Positions 1-7,544 of a stretch of 43,503 nucleotides of DNA are shown here, piece after piece (position 1 is the stretch's first letter; each line of letters starts with the position of its first letter). The notes beneath the pieces are model-generated. The model saw nothing but the letters and a program-made list of their open reading frames with translations. It had not been told where the DNA came from and ran no database searches. The translations under genes were made by a program, and so were the position numbers. Source of the DNA: Polaromonas sp. (GTDB taxonomy: Bacteria; Pseudomonadota; Gammaproteobacteria; Burkholderiales; Burkholderiaceae_C); NCBI GenBank assembly GCA_025363315.1, contig JANYED010000174.1:1-43503 (forward strand), written 5' to 3'.

Positions 1-255
1 CACTGAATCATTGAGGTTTTCAGCCAGTCACTCAAAGGCGCTTTCGCGCACTTCAGTCGCGCTCAAATTTGTTGTGTCGCGGCCAGCATCGCCAGCCGCA
101 GGCGAAGGATTCGGTCGAAGTCGCGTGGCAGCCCAGTTCAGGTAATTGCCCATCCAAACCACAGGGTACCAACGCACGGGCGGCTCGCCCAACCAATGAT
201 CAACAGCAAACGCCAACAGCAAAGCGCCACACAAAATCAAGGCCGAATCAAGCAC
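1..255 (-). pseudogene. cobD: cobD/cbiB remnant (adenosylcobinamide-phosphate synthase), broken and cut by window edge
   Basis: The product would be the inner-membrane enzyme that attaches the aminopropanol arm to cobyric acid. Read from a GTG at 255, which overlaps the bluB stop (GTGCTTGA), the frame gives a first membrane segment followed by DHWLGEPPVRWYPVVWMGNY, the conserved CbiB N-terminus. Only about 15 residues later it reaches GRDTTNLSATEVRES, which in CbiB (about 320 residues) normally lies some 80-100 residues further on, so a central block is missing. The frame then hits TGA at 30-28, but the next codons read LAENLNDSV, the conserved CbiB segment that follows directly. An internal deletion plus a nonsense codon make an intact enzyme unlikely. 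The distal part lies outside the window. It is the last visible gene of the B12 operon. Confidence 0.75.
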
Positions 256-904
256 CGCTTGCTTGCCCCCAAAAGTCTTCAAACACCATGTCAGCCAACG
301 CCGCACGGCTGGCCCACTTTTCAGCTTGCAGCATGGGCTGGTCGTAAAACGCATCGACTGGTCCCAGACACAAAATCGCTATCGGCTGGCTGCCTTCGGG
401 CATGTGCATCAGCCTGGCAAGCGCCTCAGGGCAAAACATCGACACCCAGCCCAGCCCCAGCCCTTCAGCCCGCGCGGCGAGCCACATGTTTTGAATCGCG
501 CAGGCGGCGCTGGCCAGGTCCATTTCAGGCAGCGTGCGGCGGCCAAAAATATGTTGCTCTCGGCCAGGCGTCATGGCGACAACCAGCACCTCGGCGGCTT
601 GCAAAATGCCTTGCACTTTGAGCTTCATGAATTCGTCTTCGCGCTCATCAAGTGCCTTTGCGGTGGCCATGCGTTCTTGCTCGACCGCATCATGCAGCCG
701 TTGCCGCAACGGCTGGCTGCGCACGCGAATGAATCGCCACGGCTGCATCAGACCCACGCTGGGCGCAAGGTGGGCGGCTTGTAGCAGGCGTTGCAATTGC
801 TCGTCAGGCACGCTGCCGCCACTGAAATGCCGCATGTCGCGGCGCTCGAAAATCGCGCGGTATACGGCAGCTTGTTCAGCGTCAGAGAAGGCATGCAAAG
901 TCAT
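248..904 (-). CDS. bluB: 5,6-dimethylbenzimidazole synthase BluB
   Basis: BluB uses oxygen to break down reduced FMN and form 5,6-dimethylbenzimidazole, the lower ligand of cobalamin. The 218-residue protein has the nitroreductase-like fold signature. It starts with an RRDMRHF motif at residues 21-27, followed by APSVGLMQPWRFI at 47-59, the lid and flavin-contact region typical of BluB rather than general nitroreductases. A later segment, GLGLGWVSMF, fits the family flavin/substrate region. The ATG at 904 is the only good start. The gene lies 103 bp downstream of btuD and overlaps the cobD remnant by 8 nt, so it belongs to the same corrinoid unit. Cytoplasmic. Making DMB while cobD is broken suggests that salvaged cobinamide or cobamides are remodelled, which is inference. 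Confidence 0.9.
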   Translation of the reverse strand: MTLHAFSDAEQAAVYRAIFERRDMRHFSGGSVPDEQLQRLLQAAHLAPSVGLMQPWRFIRVRSQPLRQRLHDAVEQERMATAKALDEREDEFMKLKVQGILQAAEVLVVAMTPGREQHIFGRRTLPEMDLASAACAIQNMWLAARAEGLGLGWVSMFCPEALARLMHMPEGSQPIAILCLGPVDAFYDQPMLQAEKWASRAALADMVFEDFWGQASGA

Positions 905-973
905 GAAAAACGCCGTCCTTAATGCCGCACTGGGCCAACATGGGAGAGCTCATCGGCTACCAGCGTGATGCAA

Positions 974-1006
974 CGCCCCCTAAGTGGGGTCAGACTCCAA
1001 TTAATT
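974..1006. repeat. Possible REP-like intergenic sequence
   Basis: Between btuD and bluB lies a small hairpin, CCCC-TAAGT-GGGG, running straight into GGTCAGACTCCAATTAATTT. GGGGTCAGAC-type strings followed by AATTAAT tracts resemble REP-like sequences mobilised by RAYT transposases in proteobacteria. Only one copy is visible here, so the assignment rests on resemblance. Confidence 0.3.
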
Positions 1007-1007
1007 T

Positions 1008-1826
1008 TTAAACTTTCGGTAGCGCAATCCATTGGCCCGCCAGGTGGTGTATTGAAATCCGCTGGTTGAATACCGTTTCTATCGCGCGATGGGTGGCAGC
1101 TTCGGTTGAAGCCCCTTGGTGAATCACTCTGCCATTGGCCATGACCACCAGTTCATCGGCATGCAACGCAAGTGAGACCTCATGCAACACGCTGATGACG
1201 GTTTTGCCGCCGGCCACCAGCGCTTTGGCCAGCAGCAACCAGTCGGTTTGATGGGGTGGGTCCAGGTTGGCCAGCGGCTCGTCCATCAGCAGCACCTCAG
1301 CCTCAACGGCAAGGGCGCGCGCCAGCAACACGCGCTGGCGTTCGCCACCTGAAAGCTGCGCTAACGCCCTGCCGCGCCAGTCCCAAGCCTGGGTTAAGCG
1401 CAAGGCATTTTCTACTGCGGCGTGGTCAGCAGCGCTGGCAGGTGCCAGCCAAGGCTGATGCGGCAAGCGGCCCAGCATCGCGACGTCGTAAGCGGTCAGG
1501 TCGTCTGCCGACGCTTCGTTAAAACCACCTGATTGCCCCAGCCATGACAGATGTTGGGCGCGCAGTTTGGCGGGAATGGCCAGAAGCGGTTGGCCGAGTA
1601 CTTCGACCGATCCAGTACACGGAATCAACCCGGCCAACACCTTCAGCAGCGTTGATTTGCCTGCACCATTCGGGCCAACAATGCTGGTCCAGTGGGCGCT
1701 TGCGAAATCAATCGAAATATCGCTTAAAACCTCGGCATTTCCGAGTCTGGCCATTATTTTACGGGCCTGTATTGCAACTTTTTTTTCAGCTACTGGATGC
1801 ATAGCAACACTCGAAGGTTTGGTCAT
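1008..1826 (-). CDS. btuD: Cobalamin/corrinoid ABC transporter ATPase BtuD
   Basis: This is the cytoplasmic ATPase of an importer that moves corrinoids across the inner membrane. The 272-residue protein has Walker A GPNGAGKST at 51-59, the ABC signature LSGGE at 158-162 and Walker B VLLMDEP at 178-184, with a D-loop NLDP and a switch histidine in SVLHEVSLA. It belongs to the FepC/BtuD group of ATPases; iron-siderophore ATPases look alike, so the B12 substrate is assigned from the riboswitch, btuB, cobU and bluB around it. Its start overlaps the btuC stop as ATGA (1826-1823), which indicates translational coupling and supports the first ATG. The 16-residue extension before the conserved core is longer than in E. 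coli BtuD. Confidence 0.88.
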   Translation of the reverse strand: MTKPSSVAMHPVAEKKVAIQARKIMARLGNAEVLSDISIDFASAHWTSIVGPNGAGKSTLLKVLAGLIPCTGSVEVLGQPLLAIPAKLRAQHLSWLGQSGGFNEASADDLTAYDVAMLGRLPHQPWLAPASAADHAAVENALRLTQAWDWRGRALAQLSGGERQRVLLARALAVEAEVLLMDEPLANLDPPHQTDWLLLAKALVAGGKTVISVLHEVSLALHADELVVMANGRVIHQGASTEAATHRAIETVFNQRISIHHLAGQWIALPKV

Positions 1827-2887
1827 AACCCGGTGCCCCGCCCCGTGTGCTGGTGCATCAGCCAGAGCAAGTAGCCGCCGCCCAGCACAGCGGTCAGCAC
1901 ACCGACGGGCAGCTCTTGCGGCGCTATCAACCAGCGCGCCGAAATGTCAGCCGCGACCAGCAGACAAGCCCCCACCAGACTGGACAAAACAATCAACCAG
2001 CGGTGCGTTGTTTTCACGACTGAGCGCACCAAATGCGGCGCAGCCAGGCCGACAAAAGCAATCAAACCCGTTTGTGCCACCGCCGTACCAGTAGATAACG
2101 CCAGCACTGCCACCAGTGCGGCGCGCATTTGCGGCAACTGCAGCCCGAGGCTTTGCGCGGTGGCCTCGCCCAGCGCCAGGCCGTCAAGGACGTGGCTCAT
2201 CAGCCAGGCGGCGACCAGGCTCACACCAAACGCGGCGGCCATGACCGCGCAGGCCGTGCTGCCCACAAACGCGGTGGTGCCGAGCATGAAGCTCTGCATC
2301 GCCTGCATGATGTCGGGGGTGAGCAGCAAGACCAGCGACGTCAACGCCCCCAACACCACGCCCACCACCACTCCCGCCAGCAACAAGCGCAGCGTATGCT
2401 GTACGCCCTTGGCCAGCAGCAACGTCAGCAGCACCGCGGCCACCGCGCCTAAAAACGCAGCACCCGTTAGCCCCAGCCGGGCTACCCATTGCGTGGCCAA
2501 AGGCGACACACCGAACAGCGCCATGGCCAACGCCACGCCCAGCGACGCACCCGAGGCACTGCCCAGAAGGTATGGGTCTGCCAGCGGGTTTCTGAAAAGA
2601 CCTTGGGCTACAGCGCCACCCAGGCCCAGCAAGGCGCCAGCCAGCCAGGCACCTGCCGTGCGCGGCAGCCGGATTTCCCAAATGATGAGCATGGCCTGCG
2701 GGTCGCGCTGCATGTTGATCACAGGCTCAAAACCGGTGCTGCCAACGGTGATGCCGAGCAACAGCAAGCCACACGATAGTAAAACCAGCACAGCCAGCAA
2801 CCACCTTGCTTTGGCTTGCCCCTGACCCATGCTTTCTGCAAAACCAGAAAGTTCAGGGTTGGGCGCCCAAGACTTGTTGCTACTCAT
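1823..2887 (-). CDS. btuC: Cobalamin/corrinoid ABC transporter permease BtuC
   Basis: This is the inner-membrane permease of the FecCD/BtuC family, which pairs as a homodimer with two BtuD. The 354-residue product is strongly hydrophobic. Family blocks include WEIRLPRTAGAWLAGALLGL near the first third, NPLADPYLLGSASGASLGVA just after it, and GLIAFVGLAAPHLVR near residue 280, the coupling-helix region that contacts the ATPase. About ten membrane segments can be read, matching the family. The start at 2887 lies within the end of btuF (8 nt overlap) and the stop overlaps btuD, so btuF-btuC-btuD is a classic compact importer set. The N-terminal 30 residues are polar and cytoplasmic. Substrate specificity is inferred from context. 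Confidence 0.9.
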   Translation of the reverse strand: MSSNKSWAPNPELSGFAESMGQGQAKARWLLAVLVLLSCGLLLLGITVGSTGFEPVINMQRDPQAMLIIWEIRLPRTAGAWLAGALLGLGGAVAQGLFRNPLADPYLLGSASGASLGVALAMALFGVSPLATQWVARLGLTGAAFLGAVAAVLLTLLLAKGVQHTLRLLLAGVVVGVVLGALTSLVLLLTPDIMQAMQSFMLGTTAFVGSTACAVMAAAFGVSLVAAWLMSHVLDGLALGEATAQSLGLQLPQMRAALVAVLALSTGTAVAQTGLIAFVGLAAPHLVRSVVKTTHRWLIVLSSLVGACLLVAADISARWLIAPQELPVGVLTAVLGGGYLLWLMHQHTGRGTGL

Positions 2888-3734
2888 ACGATTGGAGGCA
2901 TTTGGCCATCAAGTGCGCCGCCTCGGCCATACGCGGGCCGGGCCGCACCACCACATCAGAATCACCCACCCCGAAGACGCAAACGTGGTCGGTTCTGACT
3001 GCATTAATGCGGTTCCAGCCCGGATAGGATGCAGCATCCACAATACTGCTGTCGCCAATCATGATCACATCGGGATTGGCACGCACAACGTACTCGGGGT
3101 TCAGGCGGGGAAACGGGCCCAGCCTGGCGGGCACCACGTTTTTCACACCCAGACGGGTCAATGTTTCGCCAATGAAAGACGACTCGCCCCCCGCATACGG
3201 CCCACGGCTGACTTCAAAATACACGCGCGCTGTTTTGGCTTTGGCAGACAACGACTGCGCAGCCGCCGCCATGCTGGTGTCAATGACGCGCCACAACCGG
3301 TCTGCGCCCTGCGCGTCGGGCACGGCCAGCAACACACCCAGCACCTGCAGCACACGTTTGACATCGGCATGGGTTTTGGTCTCCAGTGCCACCACCTTGA
3401 TGCCGAGTGCTTCCAGCCTTTCCGTCGAACGCGCCTTGCCAGCGACCAGCACCACATCGGGCTTCAATGCCACGATGGCTTCAGTGTTTGGGTCCAGCCC
3501 GCCGCCCAGTTTCGGCAAATTTTTCAGCGATTCAGGGAAGTTTGAATAACGGTCAACACCTACTAGGCGATGGCATTGGTCCATTGCGCAAACGCTTTCG
3601 GTCAATGACGGCAACATGCTGACGATGCGCTGCGGCGTTTGTGCAAAAGTCACCGTCACGCCGCGGTCGTCGGTGACTTGCAAGGCCTGGGCAGCGCCGC
3701 CAAAACACAGCAGCAAGATGATCCAAAACTTCAT
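2880..3734 (-). CDS. btuF: Periplasmic cobalamin-binding protein BtuF
   Basis: This is the periplasmic receptor that delivers corrinoids to BtuCD. The 284-residue protein begins MKFWIILLLCFGGAAQA, a signal peptide with likely cleavage after AQA. The mature part shows the PF01497 pattern: DDRGVTVTFAQTPQRIVSML, then VGVDRYSNFP and a central PDVVLV strand before the long backbone helix. The second lobe includes NPDVIMIGD and ends with PGPRMAEAAHLMAKCL. The ATG at 3734 is chosen over an upstream GTG because it forms an ATGA overlap with the cobU stop and gives a clean signal peptide. It shares an operon with a second, leaderless binding-protein homologue at 4317-5177. Iron-siderophore receptors share this fold, so the substrate comes from context. 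Confidence 0.88.
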   Translation of the reverse strand: MKFWIILLLCFGGAAQALQVTDDRGVTVTFAQTPQRIVSMLPSLTESVCAMDQCHRLVGVDRYSNFPESLKNLPKLGGGLDPNTEAIVALKPDVVLVAGKARSTERLEALGIKVVALETKTHADVKRVLQVLGVLLAVPDAQGADRLWRVIDTSMAAAAQSLSAKAKTARVYFEVSRGPYAGGESSFIGETLTRLGVKNVVPARLGPFPRLNPEYVVRANPDVIMIGDSSIVDAASYPGWNRINAVRTDHVCVFGVGDSDVVVRPGPRMAEAAHLMAKCLQSYE

Positions 3735-4324
3735 AGCGCGCCCTTCAAAGTCATTGGCAAGCCAGCCGCCATAAAGGTCACACGCTCGCACGCTGCGGCC
3801 ACATCCTGATTGAGCCGCCCCAGTTCATCCACAAAGGCGCGCGTCTCGCGCCCCATCGGAATCACGCCCAGTCCGATTTCGTTACCCACCAAAACAACCG
3901 GACCCGGCGCGGTTTTAACTGCTATTAATAGCGTAGCTGCTCGCGCCCGAATTTGTTGGTCCACAGCCTCTTTTGATAGGGGACTTTGGCTATTTTCAGC
4001 GTTTTCATGCGGCATCAGCAAATTGGTGAGCCAAAGCGTCAGGCAATCAACCACCACGATGGTTTGCGGGCTGCTGCGCGTTTGAATGGCTTGACCTGGA
4101 TCGATTGGCTCTTCAACCGTCAGCATGCCCGGCACGCGCTCGGCCCTGTCAAGTTTGTGGCGCGCAATACGTTCTTGCATCTCATCGTCCCAAGCCGTCG
4201 CAGTCGCAACCATCACTGCATGATGCCCGGGCGACTGCGCCAACCAGTCCCGCGCCAGCAGCTCGGCGCGGCGTGACTTGCCACTGCGCTGGCCGCCGAG
4301 GATGAGTTCGCTGCGGCTAACCAT
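3731..4324 (-). CDS. cobU: Adenosylcobinamide kinase / adenosylcobinamide-phosphate guanylyltransferase
   Basis: This bifunctional cytoplasmic enzyme phosphorylates adenosylcobinamide and transfers GMP to make AdoCbi-GDP, which receives the lower ligand. The 197-residue protein has a P-loop GGQRSGKS at residues 10-17, the segment ERIARHK whose histidine (about 56) is the likely guanylylated residue, DCLTLWLTNLL in the middle, and the hallmark VGNEIGLGVIPMGRETRAF. The ATG at 4324 overlaps the upstream stop by 8 nt and puts the P-loop at the usual distance. Residues about 117-135 are encoded by a copy of the dispersed palindromic element, placed in the variable stretch between two conserved blocks, so activity is probably kept. 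In some genomes this gene is called cobP. Confidence 0.92.
   Translation of the reverse strand: MVSRSELILGGQRSGKSRRAELLARDWLAQSPGHHAVMVATATAWDDEMQERIARHKLDRAERVPGMLTVEEPIDPGQAIQTRSSPQTIVVVDCLTLWLTNLLMPHENAENSQSPLSKEAVDQQIRARAATLLIAVKTAPGPVVLVGNEIGLGVIPMGRETRAFVDELGRLNQDVAAACERVTFMAAGLPMTLKGAL
3921..3975 (+). repeat. Dispersed palindromic element, in-frame copy inside cobU
   Basis: This copy begins with the perfect palindrome GCTATTAATAGC and continues through AGCTGCTCGCGCCCG to a diverged end (TTGGTCCACAGCC instead of TTGGGCTAGAGCC). On the coding strand it reads KEAVDQQIRARAATLLIA, in the same frame as the equally oriented copy in imuB at 21546-21599. Confidence 0.75.
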
Positions 4325-5177
4325 GAAGCTCACACCAGGACATGACAATTTTGTGGATCTGCTCAACGCCATCTGTCAACGCCGCAGGGCCCGGCTGCAA
4401 AATTTCTGCTGACTTGATTTCAAACAACTGGTCGTTTTTAACCGCGTTAACTTCTTGCCACCCGGGCCGGGCCCGCACGTGCGCAGGCCTAAATTTGCGG
4501 CCACACCAGGAGCCAAAAATAATGTCCGGGTTACGCTGCACAATCTCGGCACTGTCAACAATGATGCGGCCTTTGCCCATCGGCTCTTTAGCCAACTCAG
4601 GAAAGCAGTCGTCGCCACCCGCAATACCCACCAGCTCTGATACCCAGGCTATTGCGCTGATATGCGGGTCAAACCATTCTTCAAAAAACACGCGCGGGCG
4701 ACGGTTCAAGGCGCTGGCTACCGCTTCAATTTGCAGCAGTCGGTTTTTCATGGCCTGGATGAGTGCCAAGCCTTTTTCAGCCTGCCCCACCATGGCAGCC
4801 AACTGGTACATCATGGAGAAAATTTCGGCTACGCTGCGCTGGTTAAAAATCGTGACCTGAATGCCTTTCTTGACCAATTGCGAGGCAATGTCCGCCTGCA
4901 AGTCTGAAAAGCCAATCACGCAGTCAGGCTGCAGGTCCACAATTTTGTCAATCTTGGCACTTAAAAAGGCACTGACTTTTGGTTTTTCTTCGCGTGCACG
5001 GGGCGGGCGCACCGTGTAGCCTGATATCCCCACAATGCGCCGCTCCTCGCCCAGCATGTATAGCCACTCGGTAGGCTCTTCCGTCAGGCAAACAATGCGT
5101 TGTGGGCCATAGCTGGGGCCGAGGTGTCGCCACGACAACGCAGCTTGCTGCTCCACTATGCTGACCTGTTTGGACAT
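4317..5177 (-). CDS. BtuF-like binding-protein homologue without a signal peptide
   Basis: The 286-residue protein has the PF01497 helical-backbone binding-protein fold: PQRIVCLTEEPTEWLYML near the start, PDCVIGFSDLQADIASQL in the first lobe, then a long helix, and NPDIIFGSWCGRKFRPAHV and PGWQEVNAVKNDQLFEI in the second lobe. No signal peptide is encoded. The protein starts MSKQVSIVEQQ, and upstream codons belong to the btuB 3' region. It should therefore be cytoplasmic, which is odd for this fold. It lies between btuB (36 nt) and cobU (8 nt overlap), so a role in intracellular corrinoid handling is plausible, but none is shown. The motif FEEWFDPHISAIAWVSELV in the middle is well preserved, so this is not an obvious decaying btuF copy. 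No exact function is known to me. Confidence 0.75.
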   Translation of the reverse strand: MSKQVSIVEQQAALSWRHLGPSYGPQRIVCLTEEPTEWLYMLGEERRIVGISGYTVRPPRAREEKPKVSAFLSAKIDKIVDLQPDCVIGFSDLQADIASQLVKKGIQVTIFNQRSVAEIFSMMYQLAAMVGQAEKGLALIQAMKNRLLQIEAVASALNRRPRVFFEEWFDPHISAIAWVSELVGIAGGDDCFPELAKEPMGKGRIIVDSAEIVQRNPDIIFGSWCGRKFRPAHVRARPGWQEVNAVKNDQLFEIKSAEILQPGPAALTDGVEQIHKIVMSWCELHG

Positions 5178-5212
5178 GTTTGCCTGACGCCTGGTTTGCA
5201 CGGCAAGTGGGT

Positions 5213-7171
5213 TTAGAAATGAACTCGCAGGGTAGCCGTGGCTGCACGACCTGCGTCCGGGTAAATGCCCTGTGTCACGCCGCCAGCACAAGCAAATGCC
5301 TGCGAATAGTACTTGTGATTGGTCAGATTGGTGACGCCTAGCGAAAGCTCTGAGTTGGCAAATTTATACGCATAGCGGGTGTCCAGCGTGGCGTACGAAG
5401 GCATGCTGCACGCACTGTCAAAATCAGGCCTTTGCGCGCCTACCCACTGCACGCCGGCGCTGATTTGCTGGGCGGGCGCAAAGCGCCAGTCTGCCCGGAC
5501 GGCCAGCGTTTGCCGGGGCACGAGCGGCACGTCTTTGCCCGCATAAACGCCGGATTGAAAACGCGCGCTACGCCAAGCGGCGTTGGCCCGAACGTCAATG
5601 GCGGCGCTCATGCTCTGTTTCAGCTCCAGTTCAACGCCCTGCCTGCGGGTGGGGTCAAAGTTTACATTTGCACCGAAACCACTGAAAGAGTTCGCATTAA
5701 CAATCGCTGGGTCATAGCCGATCTCGTTTTTAATGTCGCTGCGGTACATTCGCAGTTCAGCTTTTGTGCTTTCATCGCGCCAGCGCAAGCCCAGTTCCTG
5801 ATCGCGCGAAGTTTGAGGCAAGATCACCGTGTTGGGCAGCGCAAAACTGAACTCGTCGGCGTTGGCCAGCCGGTAACTTTGGCCGAATCGGCCGAAGATA
5901 GCAGCGTTCGTCAAAAACGGTTGTGTCAGGCCCACGTCCCATGCACGCTGGCGGTTGGCAAAGGCCAAAGGCGGGGAATCCAGCGATTTTTGTAATTTTT
6001 CCGTTCGCAAGCCGACGCTCAAGCGGGTCCCTGTTGGCAGCCACGTGACATCGTCCTTGACATAAAAAGCTTGTGACCTTGCGTCACTGACTGAGCCGAA
6101 AGCACCCGGAATGCGGCGCTGCCAGTTGTTGTTGTCAATGCCGAAAGACAGCGCATTTCCCAGCAGCTGACTTTTGGATTCGTGACGCGCGCGAAGCCCA
6201 AGCGAGTCAGCATCGACCTGGTAGCTGTCGACAAAACCGCTGTAAGTGGCGATGTTGCTTTTGACCCGTTTGCCCGCATCAAAAGCCAGCTGCCAGTCAC
6301 CGAGCTTGGCTTCTGCAAAAACGCCATACCTTTCGCTTGTGATTTCGCCCTTGTCAAAAGGATTCAGTGTTTGACGCGGGTTGGCTGCGTATTGCGCGGC
6401 GCTCAGACTGCCCGGCAGTCCGCTTTGCAAGTCATCGCGGCCGTAGCGTACGCCCATTCGCAACCAATCGTTTTGCCACTGTCCAGTAAACGACAGGCCG
6501 TCAATTTTTGACTTGAAATTATCGCGGTGGTTGTTTGTTTGGCGCTGGCTGGCCGTGACGTCTATAGAAAACCCGCCACCGCCCAGCGTTGCACTGGCGC
6601 TGGTCCCACGCAAACCGTAGCTGCCAAACGAGGTAGACAGCTGCGCGCTGTTCGTGCGCTCGGCTCCCTTGCCCGACTTGGTGGTGATGACGATCACCCC
6701 CCCGGTGGCGCCTTCCCCGTAGAGCACAGCGCCGTTGCCGCGGAGCACTTCAATGCTCTGCACAGACTCGACAGAGATACCCGATAACAAAGGGCTGCTC
6801 AGGTCTGCCTCGTTCAATCGCAAACCATCAACGATCAACACTTGGTTGCTGGTAGCTGCAGGACCAAAGCCGCGCAAATCAAGCGTGCTGTTGCCACTGC
6901 CAAAAAAATCGATGCGTGCCGGCACGCCCAATAATTTGCTGATGGCTTCGTTAACAGTTGCGGCACCTGAATTTTTGATTTCCTCGGCTGTGATAACGCT
7001 TACACCGTAAGCAGTTACGGTGTTGGGTTCTGCGAACCGGGTAGCGGTAACAACCGTCTCTTTGAGGGCCGCACTAAAGGTTGCAGGCGGCGTTTGAGCA
7101 AGAGTTGGAAAGGCAGCGGCCAAGGCCAGGGGCAGTGCGACAAGGCGCGCACAATAAACACGGGTTTTCAT
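5213..7171 (-). CDS. btuB: TonB-dependent vitamin B12 outer-membrane receptor BtuB
   Basis: BtuB imports corrinoids across the outer membrane with energy from TonB. The 652-residue product begins with a signal peptide ending FPTLAQ. It has a TonB box, ETVVTATR, near residues 38-45, and a plug domain with VEVLRGNGAVLYGEGATGG followed by VIVITTKSG. A long beta-barrel ends in the terminal aromatic LRVHF, typical of outer-membrane proteins. The ATG at 7171 gives the clean signal peptide; a GTG further upstream would place the protein start inside the riboswitch leader. The cobalamin riboswitch just upstream strongly supports B12 as the substrate. It is the first gene of the minus-strand corrinoid unit, 36 nt before the leaderless BtuF-like gene. 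Confidence 0.9.
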   Translation of the reverse strand: MKTRVYCARLVALPLALAAAFPTLAQTPPATFSAALKETVVTATRFAEPNTVTAYGVSVITAEEIKNSGAATVNEAISKLLGVPARIDFFGSGNSTLDLRGFGPAATSNQVLIVDGLRLNEADLSSPLLSGISVESVQSIEVLRGNGAVLYGEGATGGVIVITTKSGKGAERTNSAQLSTSFGSYGLRGTSASATLGGGGFSIDVTASQRQTNNHRDNFKSKIDGLSFTGQWQNDWLRMGVRYGRDDLQSGLPGSLSAAQYAANPRQTLNPFDKGEITSERYGVFAEAKLGDWQLAFDAGKRVKSNIATYSGFVDSYQVDADSLGLRARHESKSQLLGNALSFGIDNNNWQRRIPGAFGSVSDARSQAFYVKDDVTWLPTGTRLSVGLRTEKLQKSLDSPPLAFANRQRAWDVGLTQPFLTNAAIFGRFGQSYRLANADEFSFALPNTVILPQTSRDQELGLRWRDESTKAELRMYRSDIKNEIGYDPAIVNANSFSGFGANVNFDPTRRQGVELELKQSMSAAIDVRANAAWRSARFQSGVYAGKDVPLVPRQTLAVRADWRFAPAQQISAGVQWVGAQRPDFDSACSMPSYATLDTRYAYKFANSELSLGVTNLTNHKYYSQAFACAGGVTQGIYPDAGRAATATLRVHF

Positions 7172-7265
7172 GAAATAAACAATTAACAATAAGCCCTCAC
7201 TGACTTCCCCGCCAGTGCATGAGCGACAAAGACGATGCACCTTTTTTGGGGTGCACCATCACCTT

Positions 7266-7493
7266 GTTGGCCGGTATCCGGGCTGACGGAGCTGCCTTCA
7301 TCGCCTTCCCAAATGATTTTTAACGTCACTCAGTGGCTAAAGATGAAGGCTGAAGTCACAACCCAAAAGGCTGTGCATTCGTCCGTTTTACCGTTGCGGG
7401 GGCAGCGCAGGTTAAAAGATACGGCCATGGGTGGCTAACTTTCTCCTGCTTCCCGTTGAACTGCGGCGTGTGAACCACACCGCGAGCACCAAC
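7266..7493 (-). promoter_or_regulatory. Cobalamin (adenosylcobalamin) riboswitch
   Basis: On the minus strand the leader holds the B12-box core GCTGCCCCCGCAACGGTAA (7406-7388). Upstream is a GGGAA..GGAGAAAG block (7454-7440), and near the 3' end the conserved GTCAGCCCGGATACCGGCC (7287-7269). A closing stem can pair GTTGG (7493-7489) with CCAAC (7270-7266). Between it and btuB are two hairpins, TGCACC-loop-GGTGCA and CACTG-loop-CAGTG, which may form the expression platform. B12 binding should lower expression of btuB and the genes behind it. The 5' block is less canonical than usual (GGAG instead of GGTG). Boundaries are estimated by eye. Confidence 0.88.
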
Positions 7494-7528
7494 ACGCTAG
7501 ATTCTACGCTCGCCCCCGCAGTAAACCC

Positions 7529-7534
7529 TACAAT
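7529..7534 (+). promoter_or_regulatory. Possible -10 box for zapB-zapA
   Basis: TACAAT lies 10 nt before the zapB-like ATG, and no good -35 or Shine-Dalgarno is visible. If real, the mRNA would be almost leaderless. It sits just outside the 5' end of the divergent riboswitch. Confidence 0.3.
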
Positions 7535-7544
7535 CGGTGCTGTC

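Noticed and set aside
28..30. Selenocysteine or readthrough at the cobD TGA
   Set aside because: The family position is not a cysteine/selenocysteine site, no SECIS-like hairpin is visible directly after it, and the internal deletion already breaks the gene.
7235..7438. Short plus-strand open frame in the btuB leader
   Set aside because: It is the antisense of the cobalamin riboswitch and has no coding features.
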